From assembly GCF_001610875.1 (NCBI RefSeq), contig NZ_CP011272.1:4383988-4447987 (forward strand): a stretch of 64,000 bases of DNA, given 5' to 3'. The translations under genes and the position numbers were made by a program. The DNA comes from Pirellula sp. SH-Sr6A. Lineage in GTDB: Bacteria; Planctomycetota; Planctomycetia; Pirellulales; Pirellulaceae. Below the pieces are notes generated by a model. It saw only the letters and a list, made by a program, of their open reading frames with translations, had not been told where the DNA came from and made no database searches. Of the stretch, positions 17,674-26,120 are shown in pieces. Position 1 is the stretch's first letter, and every line of letters begins with the position of its first letter.

Positions 17674-18918
17674 TTGGTCTCTATACCACCAAGGCGATCT
17701 CAAGCCAATTTCAGCTTTGGAGATTCCATCAAGGCTTTCCTGCTGCAACCCGGACTGCCGTTTGCATCGATTCTTTGCGAGCAGCACATCAGAAATGTTT
17801 TTCGCAAGCACGGTTGCACGATGAATGGGATCTATTCCACCGCAATTGTCTTGTGGGCGTTCATGTCGCAAATTATGCGTGATGGGAAAGAAGCCGCTTG
17901 CCAGTCCGCCGTCGCTCGTATTACGGCATTCTTTACTCTTCACGGGAAGTCAGCACCCGGGGCCGATACGGGGAACTACTGTCGCGCAAGAGCAAAGCTT
18001 CCCGAGGACGCTTTGAAAGAACTATGCCTTGGTGTTGCCTCTGAAGCGGAAGCCAAGGTGGAGTCCAAATGGCTCTGGAAGTCTATGCATGCCAAGCTTA
18101 TTGATGGATTTACTTTCAAAATGCCCGATACGCGAAAGAACCAGAAAGAGTATCCGCAGCATACTGCCCAAAAGCCAGGGATTGGTTTTCCTATTGCTCG
18201 TGTCTTGGCTGTGATGTCGTTGGCCACAGGTTGTTTGCTTGATGCAACGGTCGGTCCCTTCAGCGGAAAAGAAACGGGCGAAACCAGTCTTCTGCGTCGG
18301 TTGCTCAAAGGTTTTTCAGCGGGAGATATCGTGATTGCTGACCGCTTCTTTTGTAACTACTGGTTGATCGCGATGTTCATGAAATTGAACGTTCATGTTT
18401 GTTTTCGCAGGAAGAAGGGACACACAGATTTTCGAACTGGAAAGCGATTGGGTAAACAAGATCACTTGATTCAGTGGTATCGTCCCGCTCGTCCGGCCTG
18501 GATGAGCCACGAGATGTACCAATCCTTACCGCTCGTGATCGAACTACGGGAGTTGCGATATACGGTCGAAGCTCCGGGCCGTAAATCAGGCCCGTTTATC
18601 ATTGTGACAACATTGCTAGAGCACAAGGGTGACCAGGGTGTTAGCTATGAGGAGATATCCGATCTGTTTAGCTTTCGTTGGAATGCAGAACTTGACATCC
18701 GTTCTATCAAGACGTTTATGAATTTAAACTTTGTGAGATGCTTATCGCCCGAGATGGTCAGGCGAGAGTTATGGACGACGCTTCTTGCCTACAACTTGAT
18801 TCGAACAACGATTTGCTCTGCCGCTTCGCTCTCTGGAAAGCGGCCGCGAGAGATCAGCTTCGTCTGTGCTAGCCAGTACATCCTAAGCAGGTGCTCAAAA
18901 CTACTTCCATCAAAGTGA
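17674..18918 (+). pseudogene. IS4-family transposase, N-terminal part (interrupted by IS630 insertion)
   Basis: 414 residues are readable before a stop derived from the inserted element. DDE motifs are present: Asp in AKLIDGFTFKMPDT, Asp in GDIVIADRFFCNY and Glu in FRWNAELDIRSIKTFMN. Translation starts at a TTG with GGAGGG seven nt upstream. The last ten residues (SRCSKLLPSK) come from the IS630 terminal repeat. The rest of the gene resumes at 20079. The rejoined ORF would be 476 codons, ending with a region containing VGNRPGRIEPRVVKRR, typical of this family. The truncated product retains the catalytic triad but lacks the basic C-terminus and is probably inactive. Confidence 0.9.
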
Positions 18919-20078
18919 TGGCATTGGTTCGAACTCCCGAACGACTCCAAGTCTTTTGAGCGATTCCAATAGGCATTTCCCGAGCGTCTCAATCGACTCC
19001 CAAGCGGTTCGTGGAAGCATCTGATGCTTCACTTTATTCCAAAGATGCTCAATCGCGTTCAATTCTGGACTGTAGGCAGGAAGATGATAAAGGATTAATC
19101 CCTTCCGTGACCAATCGTCAAGATGAGATTTGACCTCATTGCAAGTATGCGGGCTTGCATTGTCAAGAACGAGAACTGTTTTGCGGCGAATGGTTTTCAG
19201 ATAGTCATTGATCGCGGCAACAATTGTCTTCCCACAAATATTCGAACGTTGCACATACGTTCGAACTCGTCCCTTCGACGATTGGAATCCGATTACTTGC
19301 ATGCCCTTTCGAGTTCTACCGCTTATGGGAATTAACAATCGTTGCCCCTTCTGCTGCCACGCATAGCTCACCACACCTGAAGCCGAGAAGTGTGCTTCAT
19401 CTAGGTAAACAACGTTGACCTCATCGGATTCAATCAATGCTTTCAGGTGCTGTGACGCCTTCTGGAATGCCTTAGAATCTCTTTGCTTTTTGAGGGAAAG
19501 CCGGAGACGTTTCCAACGAAAGCCCATTTTCTTGATGGCCCTGCGAAGGGTCGAACGGCTGAATGCCTTGTCGGTTTCTTTCAATGCTTCATTGAGAATC
19601 ACGCTTGGTTCCGGCGGATGCTCTTGAACGATCTTCCGAACTGCATCGAGATCCTTTTGGTCCAGAATGGGAGGCCTTCCCGGTCTATCCGCATCCAGTA
19701 TTCCATCCCGTCCCAATTCTTCCCAACGATCTAACCAACTGCTAATCGTCTCGTATGTTACCGCCAAAATCAGACTGATTTCTACGGTGCTCAAATGCTG
19801 TGCGCTAAGGATAATCGCGTGAGCACGACACCGCGTCGTATGAGTTTCGCCGTTCTTCCATTGTCCTCTAAGCCATTCACGATCATCCTGCGTAACCGTC
19901 GCGAATTTGGTCGCATATCGTCCCATAGTGCACCTCGTAAGTAGGTGGAGAGGCTGGGCGTACCTGATCATTATTACGAGTATTTGGAGCAATTGCATCA
20001 TTGCCCAAGAAGACCGCAAAGCGGTTTGCTAGCACTTGACTGTCCTTCGAATTGCAGAAGTAGTTTTGAACACCTGCT
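18886..20078 (-). mobile_element. IS630-family insertion sequence with TA duplication
   Basis: 1193 bp with 22-bp terminal inverted repeats that differ at one base: AGCAGGTGCTCAAAACTACT at the left and AGCAGGTGTTCAAAACTACT (reverse complement) at the right, each followed by TC. TA is present immediately outside both ends (18884-18885 and 20079-20080), which is the IS630/Tc1-mariner target duplication. It sits inside the IS4 transposase gene, on the opposite strand. The single terminal-repeat mismatch and intact transposase suggest a recent insertion. Confidence 0.93.
18910..19926 (-). CDS. IS630-family transposase
   Basis: 338 residues from the ATG at 19926. An N-terminal helix-turn-helix region (LSTVEISLILAVTYETISSW, then RPGRPP as a linker hook) is followed by a DDE catalytic core with Asp in VVYLDEAHFS, Asp in VLVLDNASPH and Glu in PAYSPELNAIEHLWNKVK. 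This is the complete Tc1/mariner-like IS630 architecture. The ORF is intact, so the element may be active. An in-frame extension upstream of 19926 is not family-like and was left out. Confidence 0.93.
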   Translation of the reverse strand: MGRYATKFATVTQDDREWLRGQWKNGETHTTRCRAHAIILSAQHLSTVEISLILAVTYETISSWLDRWEELGRDGILDADRPGRPPILDQKDLDAVRKIVQEHPPEPSVILNEALKETDKAFSRSTLRRAIKKMGFRWKRLRLSLKKQRDSKAFQKASQHLKALIESDEVNVVYLDEAHFSASGVVSYAWQQKGQRLLIPISGRTRKGMQVIGFQSSKGRVRTYVQRSNICGKTIVAAINDYLKTIRRKTVLVLDNASPHTCNEVKSHLDDWSRKGLILYHLPAYSPELNAIEHLWNKVKHQMLPRTAWESIETLGKCLLESLKRLGVVREFEPMPSL

Positions 20079-20299
20079 TAGCGAGTTGGCAGGAGGTGAC
20101 GGCTCATCTTCGCGGCAAGCAACTTGAGCGTTACGCCAGATTTCTCCTTGAGCGGATTGCGAACTGTAAGGTTGGCAACCGTCCGGGGCGGATTGAACCG
20201 CGAGTTGTAAAGCGACGCCGCGACCAATACGCGCTGATGACCGAACCCAGAAAACAACTCCAAAAGCGACTCTATAAAGGCGATAACCGATTTGAATGA
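20079..20299 (+). pseudogene. IS4-family transposase, C-terminal fragment
   Basis: Continuation of the split IS4 transposase. Joining codon fragment C (18883) to TA (20079-20080) gives an uninterrupted frame reading ASQYILASWQEVTAHLRG, then FLLERIANCKVGNRPGRIEP and stop at 20299. The stretch has no start of its own that would make a functional protein. The IS4 right inverted repeat follows 17 bp later. Confidence 0.9.
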
Positions 20300-20333
20300 A
20301 ACGACTTACGCAAATCGATTACAGTGCCATTCG

Positions 20334-20464
20334 AGGCACCCACCTTTTGGGGGGGAGGTCGCGGGAAGGGGCCGGGACGCGAGTGGGCAGAAGGATTGCT
20401 GCTGGCTTGACGACTGCTATCGTTCGTCGAAGATGGGTCGCCAAACCTTGTCAGGATCGGATTC
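20334..20464. repeat. dispersed-repeat copy beside the IS4 right end
   Basis: AGGCACCCACCTTTTGGGGG lies immediately after the IS4 right inverted repeat, matching the copy just left of the IS (about 17443). The remaining ~100 bp precede the 2'-5' RNA ligase-like gene and hold no recognised feature. Confidence 0.7.
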
Positions 20465-21076
20465 ATGTATCGCCGCCAAGCCAGTCTTTACCTGCCGAAT
20501 CTATTGCACATTGAGTCGCTGCGCATCCGACATAACCCATTGCAAGCCCGCCTCATTCCCGCGCACGTTACGCTTTGTCGCGAAGACGAGGTCACCGATT
20601 GGGACGCGTTTCAAGCGAGATTGGTGTCCCTTTGTCCTTTCGAAATCACTCTTGGGTTTGATGCCCCTGTCAGAGATAAGGACTTTGTCTTCCTCCCTGT
20701 CCGCGAGGGGCTCGAAGAATTTCACCAATTCCGCTCCGCTCTTATGCAAGGGGAACCGCGAAAACATACTCCTCACGTTACGATCATCCATCCACGAAAC
20801 GGAACTTGTACGGACCCAATCATTCGAGACATTTCGGCGAACATTGCTCCATTCACATGCACCTTTCGAGAGGTAATGTTGATCGAACAAGTGGGCGATG
20901 GCGTTTGGAATAAAGTCGCACAAGTTGGTACATCCCACGAATCACACTTCCGCAATCCATTCAACGAACAAAGCGATTCACCCAAGTCACCCCCACGCGG
21001 CGACTTGGAATTGACCCTTGCGTCCCCGCCGATGCATTATCGCGTTGCGGAGAACGAAACGAGCCGCTCTGGCTAG
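20465..21076 (+). CDS. 2'-5' RNA ligase superfamily protein (2H phosphoesterase)
   Basis: 203 residues. The two HxT catalytic motifs of the 2H phosphoesterase fold are present: PAHVTLC at about 33-39 and TPHVTII at about 101-107, with LEEFHQFRSAL between them as the usual connecting helix. Members hydrolyse or ligate 2',3'-cyclic phosphates in RNA and nucleotides; the substrate here is unknown. The last ~40 residues (after HESHFRNPF) are poorly conserved in character. The gene sits directly downstream of the mobile island. Confidence 0.82.
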   Translation: MYRRQASLYLPNLLHIESLRIRHNPLQARLIPAHVTLCREDEVTDWDAFQARLVSLCPFEITLGFDAPVRDKDFVFLPVREGLEEFHQFRSALMQGEPRKHTPHVTIIHPRNGTCTDPIIRDISANIAPFTCTFREVMLIEQVGDGVWNKVAQVGTSHESHFRNPFNEQSDSPKSPPRGDLELTLASPPMHYRVAENETSRSG

Positions 21077-21092
21077 GAAAGCTTCTCGCTGC

Positions 21093-21112
21093 TGTGTCGA
21101 GCGATCGACACA
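21093..21112. terminator. candidate hairpin with GCGA tetraloop after the 2'-5' ligase gene
   Basis: Perfect 8-bp stem TGTGTCGA/TCGACACA closed by the GNRA-type loop GCGA, 16 nt downstream of the stop codon. It is followed by ACGCGAAAAAA rather than a T-run on the plus strand, so it may stabilise the mRNA end instead of terminating transcription. Confidence 0.4.
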
Positions 21113-21368
21113 ACGCGAAAAAATCGGAGCGACGATGATGCGACGGGATGATTCTCTGCGATGGTTCTTCGTGGAAATTCTTCGTGCTCGTCGTCGTTCG
21201 CGAGAGATACGCTCAAGTAGGGTGAAACGTTTTTCGTTTTGATAGTCTCTTCGTCGCAAAATGCTTGACCTATTCCATTGAGGATGGGAAGTTATGAAGA
21301 CGTCCTCCCTTTTTAGGGATAATAATCCTTTGCTTCGGCTTGCTTCAACAAGCTGATCCCAAACGTCC

Positions 21369-21887
21369 GTGGGAAACAGTAAGATGATATTAGAATTGAT
21401 CGTTATATTCTCAGAGGTACGTCCTCTTTTGTGCCTTCTCGGTGTACCGGCTGCTCTTCTTTTGGCTTGGATGGTTTCCAAGGCGATCCATCCCAGAGCT
21501 CGAAAGGTTGGCTTTTTCCTCTCCGCATGCTTCGCCTACCAGGCTTTCTTGCTATTGATTTTCGCTAGCCCTCTCATTTCGAGGGAATCGATCGAGACAT
21601 TCAACATGAAGTGGGCGATCGATGAGAAGTATTTGCAGTCACACCAGGATCCGGTGGTGGTCTTTGAGTTTGAGAATAACCCGAATTATCGCGTCATGCA
21701 GAGTTCGAACGAATTAGCTCGTTATCTTTCTGATCTGGGGGAACCGGTGGTGCCGGTGTCCTTTGTCGTCGAGCGTGATCTCGGGCGCTTTCGAAGTTTT
21801 CGGATAAGCAAAGTTGCCGATCTTGATAAGTGGCAATACGGGTGGCAAGGCACTCAATCAACTGGTCGTGTGAGAGCCCCTTGGTGA
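21369..21887 (+). CDS. membrane-anchored hypothetical protein
   Basis: 172 residues. Two hydrophobic helices near the N-terminus (about 18-38 and 47-70) are followed by a soluble domain with short alternating strands (PVVVFEFENNPNYRVMQSS, then VVPVSFVVERDLGRFRSFRI). It probably faces the periplasm. No family recognised. The start could also be MILELIVIFSE five codons later. It stands alone between two gaps of 200-300 bp. Confidence 0.62.
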   Translation: MGNSKMILELIVIFSEVRPLLCLLGVPAALLLAWMVSKAIHPRARKVGFFLSACFAYQAFLLLIFASPLISRESIETFNMKWAIDEKYLQSHQDPVVVFEFENNPNYRVMQSSNELARYLSDLGEPVVPVSFVVERDLGRFRSFRISKVADLDKWQYGWQGTQSTGRVRAPW

Positions 21888-22072
21888 AACGAGGGCTAGG
21901 TCGCATCGACTTCAGCAACAGGGAACGGCTTTGGGCGTTAGAGGTACGACGAGTCTAAAGGTAGGAGCATCCCGTCCGGAACGCTCCGGACCGCTCCATG
22001 CCGCTTGACGGTGACACGGCGCACCATGAGATGCCTCTGCACCCTTGTATCATCCCATTTCGTCGGACTGGA

Positions 22073-22501
22073 TCAAAGCTCGAATTGTTTGTTCTCGAGC
22101 GCTTGAAAGAAGTCAGGAAGGCTACCGAGAAGGTCGTCGCGGACCAAGATCTCGTTTTGGGTTAGCCACATCACCTCGGAGACTTCGTCGGGATTTGGGA
22201 CCGGTTCGGATTGTTCGGCGCGATGGCAGAGCAGCCATTCCAGGTGGGTGCCCCAGCGTGTAACCGACGACCAAAGGTGTCGTTCGATGTGAATGGGAAG
22301 CTGTAGTTCCTCGAGCATCTCTCGCCGCATTGCTTCGGCGATCGATTCCCCGGGCTCGATCCCTCCTCCTGGGAAGCAGAGGAGGTTGGGAGCCCGAACC
22401 AATGCCGAGCGTCGGATCACCAGCAGTCGCGATTCTTCTTGAATGACCGCCACCACACCGTGTCGGCCTTGATCGCGAATAGAAGAGTCAGGGCCGCTCA
22501 C
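22073..22501 (-). CDS. NUDIX hydrolase
   Basis: 142 residues from a GTG start at 22501. The Nudix box is GGGIEPGESIAEAMRREMLE followed by ELQL, matching Gx5Ex7REUxEExGU apart from the final Gly. It should hydrolyse a nucleoside diphosphate linked to another moiety (substrate unknown). GGAAG lies five nt before the GTG. The GTG overlaps the TGA of cstA (GTGA at 22501-22498), so translation is coupled. The much longer in-frame ORF upstream lies inside cstA and is rejected. Confidence 0.85.
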   Translation of the reverse strand: MSGPDSSIRDQGRHGVVAVIQEESRLLVIRRSALVRAPNLLCFPGGGIEPGESIAEAMRREMLEELQLPIHIERHLWSSVTRWGTHLEWLLCHRAEQSEPVPNPDEVSEVMWLTQNEILVRDDLLGSLPDFFQALENKQFEL

Positions 22502-24603
22502 GTTGCTTCCTTTTTGGGACGGTTGGAGAACTCGACGCAGCGATTGATGGTCGCGATCACGATGACCACAAAGCAGATGATCAAAAAGAGGATGGCCGCG
22601 GTACAAAGTCCACCTCGCAAGGTATCGCCATAAACACCCGCTCGGAGCCCATTGCTGAACATGGGGAGGAAATTCCCGGTGATCATTTGAGCGCTCGCCG
22701 TGAGGGTAGTCAGTGCGATGAAGCAAAGAGGGATAACGGTGGTCCACCACCACTTGCCCCGTCCCGACTGGAACATCCACGCGGTTACGACGCATAGGGC
22801 TATACCCGCGAGGAGTTGATTGGCGATACCGAACATAGGCCAGATCGTATCGATCGAGCTGCTCCAAATCAGGGAGCCCCATCCCAACGTGACGAGTGCA
22901 GTGCTGATCAAGACGCCGGGCATCCAATCCATCTTCGCAAACTGCGGATGTAGCTTTCCAAGGATCTCTTGCAGAAGGAATCTTGCTATTCGCGTCCCGG
23001 TATCGATGGTTGTCAGGATGAACAACGCTTCGAACATGATTGCGAAGTGAAACCAATACTTGACCACTCCATCCATCGAAAAGGAGCTAGAGAAGCGTTG
23101 CATGGAGTCGGTCATGATTTTGGACATACCGACCGCGAGGGTGACCGCCCCTCCGGTTCGTCCGCGGAGTGTTTCGCCCCCGACCTGCCGTTCTAGTTCC
23201 TGCAAGTGGTCGGTGTCCGCATTCATCTTTTGAAGGATCTCCGCATGTTTCTCGATCTTGCTCAAATCGATATTGATCGCCCAGTAGTCCCCTGCTGGGA
23301 GGGAAGCCGCAGCGATAAGAGCGCACACAGCCACGAGACCTTCCATCAGCATCGACCCGTAGCCGATCAAGCGAATGTCTTTTTCGTTAGACACCATTTT
23401 CGGGGTCGTGCCCGAAGAGACCAACGCGTGGAATCCAGAGATCGCACCGCACATGATGCAGATGAATACAAACGGGAAGACGGCGCCGGAGAAATAAGGT
23501 CCTCCTCCGCCTGCGTAGTATTCATTCCAAGCGGGTGCTTCGAGTCTGGGGTTAGCGATCAAGATCCCACCGATCAAGACACCGATCGTACCAATCTTGA
23601 GAAAGCTCGATAGATAGTCACGTGGACAGAGGAGGAGCCAGACCGGGAGGACCGAAGCGATGAATCCATAGAGGCAGATCGACAGGGTGATTCCTTCGCG
23701 GGATAGGGAGAAGTAGGGTTCCAACCAGGAGCCGGGAATCCAGTTCCCTGCAACTGTAGCACCGAGCACTCCGATCGCTCCGATCAACGAAGCTTCGACG
23801 ATATGTCCGCGTCGAAAGCGGTACATATAGAGGCCGACAAAGAGGGCGATTGGGATTGTGCAAAAAATGGTGAAGGTACCCCAGGAACTGCCTTTGATCA
23901 GTTCGACCGACTTGGCAGGGATCAGAATCGAGCCGGGCTGTGCGGTAGCGGCGGCCAGTTCCTTTTCGGGGACACGGATTGTGAATCGTTCGCTCCGGGT
24001 GGATTCGCCTCGAGGATAGATGACCTTCGAACCTTCAGGGATTTCCAGCATGGTTCCGGCGGGGGATGGCGAGGTGGCGAGTTCTCCCGAGTATTCGATC
24101 TTGGCCCCTGCCAGCAAATTGACTTGTTCCCCCCCAAGTGCTTTGACGACGACCACCCCCAGACCGGAAAGGGCGATGATCACGATGAAGAGGATTGCCA
24201 GGGATGCCAGCCAGCCAACAGTGGGGCCGAGGATCGAACGAGCAATTTCTGCCAAACTTTTTCCATCGTGCCGGACGCTCGCCGCCAGCACCAAAAAGTC
24301 CTGGACTGCGCCTGCCAAGCAGACTCCCACAATCAACCAAATCAGTCCGGGCATATAACCAAATTGAATGGCTAGAACGGGGCCGATGAGAGGGCCTGCG
24401 CCGGATATAGCTGCGAAGTGATGGCCGAAAAGGATCCATCGATTGGTCGGATGGTAATTTTGACCATCATCGAGGCGTTGGGCGGGAGTGGCTCGACTTT
24501 CATCCAAGGAGGCGACACGAGCGGCGAGAAACGCGCTGTAATACCGATAAGCCACTGCCATCGCGGCCAAAACTCCCAGCATGATTGGCATTGCGTGCAT
24601 CAT
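22498..24603 (-). CDS. cstA: carbon starvation protein A (CstA) family transporter
   Basis: 701 residues with about sixteen membrane helices. Signature stretches GHHFAAISGAGPLIGPVLA and WLIVGVCLAGAVQDFLVL identify the CstA family, which imports peptides or pyruvate. Residues 150-240 form an extra soluble loop containing GEQVNLLAGAK and PEGSKVIYPRGES. A second soluble region holds EKHAEILQKMNADTDHLQEL, so this is the longer CstA variant. The downstream NUDIX gene overlaps its stop codon. Divergent from glnII across a 384-bp gap. Confidence 0.94.
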   Translation of the reverse strand: MMHAMPIMLGVLAAMAVAYRYYSAFLAARVASLDESRATPAQRLDDGQNYHPTNRWILFGHHFAAISGAGPLIGPVLAIQFGYMPGLIWLIVGVCLAGAVQDFLVLAASVRHDGKSLAEIARSILGPTVGWLASLAILFIVIIALSGLGVVVVKALGGEQVNLLAGAKIEYSGELATSPSPAGTMLEIPEGSKVIYPRGESTRSERFTIRVPEKELAAATAQPGSILIPAKSVELIKGSSWGTFTIFCTIPIALFVGLYMYRFRRGHIVEASLIGAIGVLGATVAGNWIPGSWLEPYFSLSREGITLSICLYGFIASVLPVWLLLCPRDYLSSFLKIGTIGVLIGGILIANPRLEAPAWNEYYAGGGGPYFSGAVFPFVFICIMCGAISGFHALVSSGTTPKMVSNEKDIRLIGYGSMLMEGLVAVCALIAAASLPAGDYWAINIDLSKIEKHAEILQKMNADTDHLQELERQVGGETLRGRTGGAVTLAVGMSKIMTDSMQRFSSSFSMDGVVKYWFHFAIMFEALFILTTIDTGTRIARFLLQEILGKLHPQFAKMDWMPGVLISTALVTLGWGSLIWSSSIDTIWPMFGIANQLLAGIALCVVTAWMFQSGRGKWWWTTVIPLCFIALTTLTASAQMITGNFLPMFSNGLRAGVYGDTLRGGLCTAAILFLIICFVVIVIATINRCVEFSNRPKKEAT

Positions 24604-24987
24604 TAGTCCGTTTGATCGGAGAGGGGTAGGATTAAAGAAACCTGGAGGGTCGCTTGCTGTAGGAACGCTCCGTAGGTAAGGTATTGGCTCGGTGGAGCGA
24701 TACTAGCTTAACACGCAGCGACACGCTTTAGGCGGCCGGTTATTTGTGGATGGAGTTCCTATAGTAACCGAACGATATCGATTGGGCTTTGAATGGGTAG
24801 AGCAAAGCCCGATCTGGATCTCGAAAAGCGCAGAATCCACATTCAATCAGGCGGATTGGATCGTGGGGTTGTTCAGTGTCTGGGTTGGTTTCCGATCGTG
24901 GAACGTGTGTTCTAGGATTGTTGATTGGTATACCGTCACTCGACCGAGTTCATTGCTTATGTTCCTTATGTAGAGAGAAGTAGCTGA
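24604..24987. other. intergenic region between cstA and glnII
   Basis: This 384-bp gap separates the divergent starts of cstA and the glutamine synthetase gene and should hold both promoters. I see a short hairpin GGGCTTTG/CAAAGCCC at 24784-24791 and 24803-24810, about 180 nt before glnII, which could lie in its leader. No ORF and no convincing sigma-54 or NtrC-like site were found by eye. Confidence 0.55.
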
Positions 24988-26001
24988 ATGTCTTCTGAAA
25001 AGAAATTTAAGCTCGAGTATGTATGGTTGGACGGCTATTTGCCGGAGCCCAACCTCCGCAGCAAGACGAAGGTCGTCGATACTGCGCCAAAGAGTGTCGC
25101 GGATCTCGCCCTGTGGGGATTCGACGGTAGCTCTACCCAACAAGCCGAAGGCAAGAGTTCCGATTGCATTTTGAAGCCCGTTGCTCTCTACCCAGATAGC
25201 ACGCGCGTCAACGGCTTTCTCGTGATGTGTGAAGTGCTCCTTCCTAATGGCGAGCCTCACCCATCCAACTTCCGCAATACGGTTGATGAAGATCCCGATC
25301 TTTGGATCGGATTCGAACAAGAATACTTCTTCTTCGAGAACGGTCGTCCCCTCGGATTCCCTGAAGAGGGATTCCCAGGACCGCAGGGACCTTACTACAC
25401 CAGTATCGGTTACAAGAACTGCGGCGACATCGCCCGTCAGATCGTAGAAGAGCACATCAACATTACCTTGGACGCAGGCATTTTCCTGGAAGGGGTCAAT
25501 GCGGAAGTTGCGAAGGGGCAATGGGAATTCCAGGTCTTCGGCAAAGGCTCGAAGAAGGTTTGCGACGACATGTGGATCGCACGCTATCTCTTGATTCGTC
25601 TTGCTGAGAAGTACGGCATCGACATCGAGTTCCACTGCAAGCCCATCAAGGGTGACTGGAATGGTTCCGGTATGCATACCAACTTCTCCACCAAGAAGTT
25701 GCGAGAAGAAGGTGGCAAGGAGTACTTCGAGAAACTCATGGCTGCATTTGACAAGTATCGCGATGAGCACATCGCCGCTTACGGTCCAGACAACCACCTG
25801 CGATTGACCGGTCTCCACGAGACCCAGTCGATCGACAAGTTCAATTACGGGGTTGCCGACCGCGGTGCATCCATTCGTATCCCGCACAGCTTTATCAACA
25901 GCGGATACAAGGGATACCTCGAAGATCGACGTCCTAACTCGCAAGCCGATCCATACAAGATCGTTTCGCGAATTCTCAAGACGATCAAGACCGTCAGCTA
26001 A
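24988..26001 (+). CDS. glnII: type II (eukaryote-like) glutamine synthetase
   Basis: 337 residues, the length of GSII rather than the ~470 of GSI. Diagnostic motifs are LALWGFDGSSTQQAEG near the N-terminus, GFEQEYFFF (metal and ammonium-site Glu), KGQWEFQVF, GDWNGSGMHTNFSTKKLREE and ADRGASIRIP. It makes glutamine from glutamate, ammonia and ATP in the cytoplasm. It lacks the adenylylation-site loop of GSI, so control is probably by expression or feedback. It is monocistronic, closed by a strong terminator at 26031. Confidence 0.95.
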   Translation: MSSEKKFKLEYVWLDGYLPEPNLRSKTKVVDTAPKSVADLALWGFDGSSTQQAEGKSSDCILKPVALYPDSTRVNGFLVMCEVLLPNGEPHPSNFRNTVDEDPDLWIGFEQEYFFFENGRPLGFPEEGFPGPQGPYYTSIGYKNCGDIARQIVEEHINITLDAGIFLEGVNAEVAKGQWEFQVFGKGSKKVCDDMWIARYLLIRLAEKYGIDIEFHCKPIKGDWNGSGMHTNFSTKKLREEGGKEYFEKLMAAFDKYRDEHIAAYGPDNHLRLTGLHETQSIDKFNYGVADRGASIRIPHSFINSGYKGYLEDRRPNSQADPYKIVSRILKTIKTVS

Positions 26002-26030
26002 TCGCAGCTGGTGCACTGGATCAACGAACC

Positions 26031-26058
26031 AAAGAGGGTGGCACGTCCACCCTCTTTT
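26031..26058. terminator. bidirectional intrinsic terminator between glnII and rbfA-like gene
   Basis: Perfect 11-bp stem AAAGAGGGTGG/CCACCCTCTTT with a 5-nt loop, ending in TTTT on the plus strand and preceded by the complementary A-run. It lies between convergent genes, 30 nt after the glnII stop. Confidence 0.85.
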
Positions 26059-26120
26059 CGTTTGCATGAATCCAGTTCCGCCAACGCGATTCACACAGTC
26101 TCTCGCAAGTCTTTATCGAC

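Larger units (their letters stand above)
17495..20333 (+). mobile_element. IS4-family insertion sequence, interrupted by an IS630-family element
   Basis: The element is bounded by 17-bp perfect inverted repeats CGAATGGCACTGTAATC (17495-17511) and its complement (20317-20333). It carries an IS4-type DDE transposase gene, split at 18884/18885. Removing the nested IS630 element and one TA leaves about 1.64 kb, a normal IS4-family size. I see no clean target-site duplication. Both flanks consist of related GCACCCA repeats, which makes the outer borders slightly uncertain. It contains a translation-blocking hairpin ahead of the transposase. Confidence 0.78.

Noticed and set aside
21018-21242. 74-codon Arg-rich ORF after the 2'-5' ligase gene
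   Set aside because: Composition is typical of a random GC-rich frame; no ribosome-binding site and no motif.
22502-23056. N-terminal extension of the NUDIX ORF
   Set aside because: It lies inside cstA in another frame. The GTG at 22501 with GGAAG just upstream gives a normal-length NUDIX protein.
24784-24810. Hairpin upstream of glnII as a glutamine riboswitch
   Set aside because: Only a simple 8-bp stem; none of the conserved glnA or Downstream-peptide riboswitch features were seen.
24847-26094. 415-codon open frame on the minus strand over glnII
   Set aside because: It is the antisense shadow of a highly conserved, codon-biased glutamine synthetase gene. Its product shows no recognisable fold and it has no ribosome-binding site.
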